Origin: Varroa destructor
Lineage: Eukaryota > Arthropoda > Arachnida > Mesostigmata > Varroidae
Length of the DNA stretch: 64,000 nucleotides
NCBI RefSeq assembly: GCF_002443255.2
Contig: NW_019211458.1
Location: forward strand, 12,502,578 to 12,566,577
Reading direction: 5' to 3'
The position numbers and the translations under genes were made by a program. This document shows positions 57,904 to 64,000 of this stretch, one piece after another. The notes below the pieces were generated by a model. It was not told where the DNA came from. It saw only the letters and a list, made by a program, of their open reading frames with translations, and made no database searches. Within the stretch, counting starts at the first letter, position 1. Every line of letters begins with the position of its first letter.

Positions 57904-60900
57904 CTGCACACTGACCCACTTACCTAATTAGAGTACGTCAACAAAAAGTACATCATACACACCGGTAGAAAAAATACAAGCACGTAAAATTCAAGTACAC
58001 AAGCAGATCACGTAAACACCGATCACAAAAACACCATCACCTTACCAGCATCTGCTTATCTTAGCGAAACAGTTCATACCGTACGTTTACAACAACGCGC
58101 ACGCTCGAACCACGGCATACGTACATACACCAAATTGAAAAATGTGCAGCCACAATATTCACATTCTCCCCGTACATCCATTAAACAAAATACATAATAG
58201 CAGCTATACACAATTGTTATTTATCAGTTACTTGTCCGATGACCAGTGAAGTTAAAAATCTGAACGATCTCTGTCTGATATAACAATTGTTAGCAAGGCA
58301 CTTTGGGAATTCTAAGATCGCTTTACTTGTTACCTTTTGATCTAAAAGCTGCAAGCTAACTGCTTCGGTTCATTCAATTGCCATTTCGAATTATGTAACG
58401 AGGTACACGTTGGCCGAGGCTACGTTCAGATGAAAAGGTTCTCTAAAGTTATTTTCCAATATACAAATAGCACGTAAAAAATCTCAATGACACCATCAAA
58501 GTTAACTTTGAAACATGACATAGTTCTTTACAGAACACGTACTTTATAAGCTAGGCAAGGTTTTTTGTTATTTGAATTAAATTTGAAGCCGAACTACAGA
58601 GATTACTTTGTAATGGAATCCTGCAGTAAATAGCTCACATTGATGGACCAGAAGAATTACTCAAGGTAAGGAGAACTAAAGGCTTTTTTAGTGTAGCAGG
58701 CACGCTTTCCAGTACTAGTTGAAGTGATACTGGAACCCGTTTTAGAACAAGTTATGAACACAGGAAGGTCAGGCTTAAAAAATATGGCTACTTATTTTAT
58801 GTACCATTTTTACGGCATTTACTATTAAAGAACATAATGCTAAGTTCTTTAGTTTACCGTATTTAAAATAATAAAAAACTATGGTTTTACAATAAATTTA
58901 GAGAAATGCTTTTTTTTCTAATGAGAAGGCACGGTATATTGGATCTGTAATATGTGCGAAAGGCCGGCAACAAAATCCTACAAGAGTTTGGGCAATTGAA
59001 AATGCCCGGCATTTTCTAATGTTTCCGAGGTACGCCCCTTACTTGGCATGCAAATGCGCAATAAAAGTTTCGTACCGTATAAAAAATTTAACGAAGCCCC
59101 GAATTATCTAAGTTTTCTAAATGCAAACGATACTTTAACGAAATTAGATGAGTTCTAAATTTGAAAGCTACATCTAACTCGTTATGATCGAAAACAGGCC
59201 GTAACCGCCGTTAAAGCATATTACCGTGGAATCGGAGCTGTCCTACAGATATTTCCAGATCGCTCACAAACGAGAACCTTCTATGTAAATCAATCACTTA
59301 TACCTATGGAAAAAGATTATTCACAAATAAAAAAGCTTTAACTCTGGCTTTGGGTAGGTGAAATTTTACAAACTCGTACACGGTCGTATGTTTACGCTTT
59401 TAGACCATTATAAGGCCCTTCTAGCTATTTGTACTAGCAGGAACGACGTACCTATATACACCGTTCCACTCCAAGGATAGGCAACAATTTCATCGAGTTA
59501 CGGCTTCGATACAGAATACATAAAAGCAATCAATTTTGGAAACATAAATGCTACTTTTAGGTTGACTTGATGTCAGCTATAAACTCGCATAGTCGAAAAC
59601 TTCGCCATAGATACTATAAAAGAAAGGATAGCAGAACTCGTACTGGACATAATAAATAGCTCTCTAGCGGATTTGACTGACTATATAAAAAAAAAATACA
59701 CTCAAGGCAGTTAAAGGATATATACTACAAATCAATGCATGTAGTGTTAAAAATCTAGAAAATAGCAAACTTTAACCTATCGCATCGTCTTTACAAATAA
59801 AAACTCATACGGTAAATAATTCCATAGAAATGATATAGAGATCAATAAAATTAAACCTATTGCACATTCGCACGTCTATTGGCCTGGTTCTCATACCGAT
59901 AATATCTCTTTTAATAGAACGTTGTTAGAGCTCTATGGAATTGCAAAAGACCTTTCTTTCAACTATTTTATCGTAGGTTTCAGTAATTGGCACGATGCTT
60001 CTTATATTAGTAAATTTCTTTAAATTATTTTTTACGTGCCGCAGCTGTACAGTTCACGATTCAAAGGTCAAAAGATCCGTGTTCCCAATTTAAATACACT
60101 TACAACTGACAGTAGCATTCAATTCACTTTATTTACATTTAAACAATGTTGGATTTTAGACGGCTTAACATATATCCACACATCACTTTCTCACCCGTAA
60201 TAAAAAAAAACCAGCAGAAAAGCATGTCGACATGAATATATGTGAAACCATTCATCAAATCGAGGACTTTACTCAATCGTCGTGATGCGTCTATACTTTT
60301 AACGAGGCAAGACGTTGCCAATCCGACTGTCTGTCGGACGAAATTTCAGCATGACTCTTGATATTCTAATAGCGGATGATCATCAGAAAAAGGAGAGCCT
60401 AGTAGAGATCGAAGAAAATAAACGGCTACACACATTTAAAGCCGCATTTGTGAGGTGAAACCAAAGTCCAATGAAGGGAAACAGCTTATTTTTCAGCTGG
60501 AAAAATAATGTGCACCGTATGAAGCCCGTCTAGACACAGGCAATAAAAAAGGGAAACAAATCAATTGTTTCTATCAATTTATCGCAACTCTTGATTTAAG
60601 GATTACTTTTATTGTCTCTGCTCTAAAACCGCGTCCGTTTCCCCTTTTCACCCACCATAAGAGTCGAAGGTCATTTATTCAAAAGCTTTAAACCGTAAAG
60701 TCGCGTAATGCACTACAAATAGCGCATGGCTACCAGAAGCTACGCATCGACGCGATCGGTCATAATTAACAAGAAAAGACACAATTTAATAAATGGTTCC
60801 TGATCACCAATGTTCGTTTGGTACGAACTCACCAATTTTTTTTCTGTCAAAATATACTTTTAAATCTTCTTTGTCACGACCTATCTGTTTCGTGAGTAAA

Positions 60901-61050
60901 ATGCACAGAAATTAAGCAATCCCGGTTCGACGGTTTTGAAAGAGATCTTTCGCACCACATTTCTCGTTCTTGTTTCTACAAGTACATGCCTAGACGGCGT
61001 CGTACATTTCAAAGCGACCAAGTGAATAAAATTCGGCATTTTGAATAAAG
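57904..61050. other. no gene recognised
   Basis: AT-rich; 57940-58200 is rich in CA-containing words such as ACACA and ACACC. TAACAATTGTTA at 58281 is a perfect palindrome. A 60-codon minus frame at 60139-60321 is unplaced. No upstream SEC14-like exon was found on the minus strand. Confidence 0.5.
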
Positions 61051-61100
61051 AACTTGCTGTAAATTTTCTGAATTTTTTGCTGAAAATTTACAGCAGGTTT
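61050..61100. repeat. 49-51 bp hairpin with an 18-bp stem
   Basis: TGCTGTAAATTTTC (61055-61068) and GAAAATTTACAGCA (61082-61095) pair perfectly. A T-G wobble and the pairs C-G, A-T, A-T extend the stem to 61051/61099. The loop is 13 nt. Confidence 0.93.
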
Positions 61101-64000
61101 ACATACAGCATACAAATAAAGACTCATCATCTATGACATTAACTTAGCAATAGAACTATGATTTTGGAGTTAAAGCAATTAAAGTGAAATTAATTGAAAA
61201 AAAATTAACTAAGCTAAAGCTTCTGGTCTAACCGGACGTAGCACGTTATGTATAAAGACTTTAGACAAATCGAATTTTCGAAAAACGGTAAAGAAAGTAA
61301 AGAAAATCTATGTTATACGTAGGCTTGTACGCGCTTTACTCAAGTATGCAAGCGGCTTTTGGCAGCGTGAAACATACATATGAGCGCCGCCAAAACAAAT
61401 AACTATTATTGATAAAATAATAATTCTCATGATAAAATAGATTAACACATCTCTAATCTAACATCATTAATAAGCTACCAAATCCGATTAGATAACCTGT
61501 CAACTGCCCTAAAATAATTGCACACTTAAAAAGTGTGTGTTTTTTTTTGTCGAAAGTGTCTACAGTAAACTTTGTGATTATAGATTCTACTGATACGAGA
61601 TCTGGTTAATGTTGTACGCGAATCTGCAATTTGGATCGTCTAATTTTCAGTATAGACGTGAGGTAAACCATGTGCAACAGCTTCTAGTCTCATGTATTAG
61701 TACCTATGTATGCGTATGCTGGGTATAGCTTTTTACAGACCGCTTTGTGCTGTTATTATGATTCCCTGAAAGTACCTAATAGTGTATAACAAATAATCGC
61801 CGGGCGAAACGTGCATCAGGTATACCGTAAATGTTTGAAAAAATGGCCAGTCCAGTGTTTACGAATCGCCATCCGGGGGGCAACCCATAAACGTCGTGCC
61901 ACGCCGCTTTGCAACGTAAGCTGTATTTTCCAGCTTTTTACGTTTGCGTCACCCCAAAGCTGAATAATGCTTTTGACTAGTAACTGTAGACGCAGTGGGT
62001 AATCATGCAGGTTATTCTGGTCACACAGTTGGAGGTTTGTGTTTCGTCTGGATCCCGAAAACCATTTTGATAACGTCTTAAGGATAGGCCAACAGATTTT
62101 CAGTAGCTAATATCTACGTGGAAAGACAAGTTATAAAAATGGCTTTTAGTTTTGAGGATCTTTTTCGTGTCGACTACTTAGCTCCTGCTTTTGCGTCTGG
62201 CGGCACTTTTACTAAGCAGAAGAAACTGGATACGTACGCCCCTTTAACTGCGAATAGTTTACATGCGATAGTCATTGTTTCAAAAAAAATCTTCTTGATA
62301 CTGTAAAAAAAACCTAAGTAAGCGACTTACCTCCTGATCGAGCCACTAAAATGCTTAGTTTAGCATAAGCTTAGAGCCGGTTAACGTCATGCAACCGTTA
62401 GAGATGACTCGTTCGTCGGACGCTAGTAGCAAAGTATACATTGAATTTCAGTATAAATAAAATGATAAAAAAGAAAACGTATTAATTTTATATGCAAGCT
62501 GATATTACACTAATCTCATAATCTCGAAAACAACGGAAAATAACAATCTATGCTAAAATTGTGCTATCCAAGACTATTCAATGTATCTGAGAATTTCAAA
62601 CACAACCTTCTATTGAATCTCTTAGGTGCTATGTTATACCTTGGCGGTGTACCTTACTTCATTATTGAGACTACCACTACTTAATGATTTTAGGATTTAG
62701 AATGTAAAGATTTGAAAATACCCCATTTGCCTGTTCTCCTACAGCATCGTGCAGTTAGCTCGTCAAAAAAACAGCGCCCATGGATTGTGAAGCCCTGTGA
62801 TAATTGGCGACCGAAGATGCGTTCGTTGTCAGCTATTCATAATGCGACGCTAACCTTCTAAAGAAACTTACCTAACCTAATAAAATAATTTATTAAAGCT
62901 TTTTTGTTCGCTTTCCTCCATAACATGAATCACCCTGCTAATAAAGCAGGTTTGTTTGTTAGTGATTTATTAATATATCTAAATATTTTTGAAGCTCTTC
63001 TTATCGGCATCGGCAAACGCTGTAAAATACTGCGGAGCAACTTTCGGTTTCTAAAACAGACTCCACTGTGGGAGCTGTAGACCTTATAGCGAGTAGTAGT
63101 AAAGAGCTTCATCTCAAATATGCCGTTCTTCAATGACATCATTTGACTGCGTAGAAAACTGCTACCAATAACCACGCGTTAAATGTAGCAGTATAGCAAA
63201 AACGCTAAAATCCAACGAAAAGACGGGCCAATTTTTACATGAAATGGTCAAATATAATATAAAAAATCACCTAAATTACCTTCTATCTAATGTCATATAT
63301 TCTGTACTTTAAAACTCAGACAATAAGTTATTATCGATAAAGTGACACAACGTCAATTTGTCATAAAATTATTATTGAACTTTGGTTGCATTGACAGTAA
63401 AATTAAAATGTCTGTGGTTATGTAGGATTTAGCCATTAAGTAAGAGAGCCTGCTGTTCATATTTTGTTTGCAAGCGCGCGAAATAACCCTAAGACTATTT
63501 TTTCGTCAACGTATATGCATGCAACTTAGAATAGAATTATGACATACCAACACAATTTACCACATACAATTATAACAAGTTAAATCGTCAGCTATGTTCC
63601 TAAGGCCATTCTTTCACCGTAGGCAGTACGTTGAAAATTTTTTTAGCACCTTGTTGCCTATCTTCGCCCTGCCTTCTACAAAATGAAACTTATCTGCAGG
63701 TTTTATGTTCATGACGTATGTCGCATGTATATACTTGAGCACGTGTCTCAGGTTATTCCAAAGGATAAACAACAAACTTGACATATAATAGAATAAAAAA
63801 ATTTTCATTATGATTTGATTTACAATGAGCATGTTTTTTTTAAATTAGATTTTGATAGAATTGGTCTTAGCTTGACTGAAGAATATAATTGGAAGATCTT
63901 CGTTACAGTTTGATATTTTAGTTAGAGTTCGATTTGCTAATGCTACATGTGCTTTAAAGTATTTAAATGAGAAGCTTCTACACTCTCGAATATTATTGAT
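61101..64000. other. no gene recognised
   Basis: Strongly A+T-rich, frequent stops. One short plus frame, 62118-62306, has an ATG in an AAAAATGG context and reads MAFSFEDLFRVDYLAPAFAS then GGTFTKQKKLDTYAPLTANS. It is protein-like but unrecognised and has no splice support. Minus frames at 62930-63175 and 63614-63832 are unplaced. Confidence 0.5.

Noticed and set aside
1..64000. Bacterial-type features (operons, CRISPR arrays, riboswitches, Shine-Dalgarno starts)
   Set aside because: None seen. The window has eukaryotic retrotransposon relics, microsatellites and splice-like sites, and no spaced direct-repeat array.

Overview
The window looks like gene-poor, AT-rich nuclear DNA of an animal, most probably an arthropod. 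There is no long intact reading frame (the longest is under 150 codons), no operon-like packing and no bacterial signals. Coding-like pieces are short and often flanked by GT/AG splice-like sites. The clearest content is decayed non-LTR retrotransposons. The best-preserved one has a protein layout I associate with elements of ticks, mites, spiders and isopods, so an arachnid or crustacean is my guess. That guess is inference and cannot be confirmed here.

Layout. 1-3 kb: nothing recognised apart from a short reverse-transcriptase (RT) relic on the minus strand at 3.0-3.2 kb. 4.8-9.2 kb: two unrecognised exon-like pieces and a GC-richer block. 9.2-12.7 kb: an AT-rich stretch with a (TA)14 run, then a long minus-strand LINE relic covering the end of the linker, RT palm and thumb, and a Cys/His tail. 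13.7-14.1 kb: a perfect hairpin and a tRNA-like relic. 18.6-19 kb: a 12-bp periodic repeat and an RGG-rich piece. 20-25 kb: a poly-G run, a locus open on both strands and an unrecognised minus-strand frame. 25.6-26.3 kb: a possible mariner/Tc1-like transposase relic. 31.5-32.5 kb: a GC-rich block, a poly-T tract and a GC-rich hairpin. 34.9-36.9 kb: unrecognised exon-like pieces. 37.6-38.2 kb: a plus-strand Jockey/CR1-type RT relic. 39-48 kb: several unrecognised exon-like pieces, the best at 41.28-41.43 kb and 47.45-47.81 kb, both minus strand. 50-53 kb: a tRNA-like relic, a CA/CG microsatellite and two hairpins. 55.1-57.9 kb: three pieces resembling parts of a SEC14-like (CRAL-TRIO) lipid-binding protein, not all in one orientation. 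58-64 kb: AT-rich, one more hairpin, nothing else recognised.

How it fits together. I see no pathway or gene system. The window reads as intergenic or long-intron DNA holding old retrotransposon copies of at least two and probably three lineages, perhaps a DNA transposon, possible tRNA-derived short elements and scattered exon-like fragments. The SEC14-like cluster is the only host gene I can put a family name to, and only tentatively. Several short, near-perfect snap-back hairpins stand out above chance. I found no exciting new biological system; the items worth checking are the SEC14-like fragments, the hairpins and the few spliced-exon candidates.
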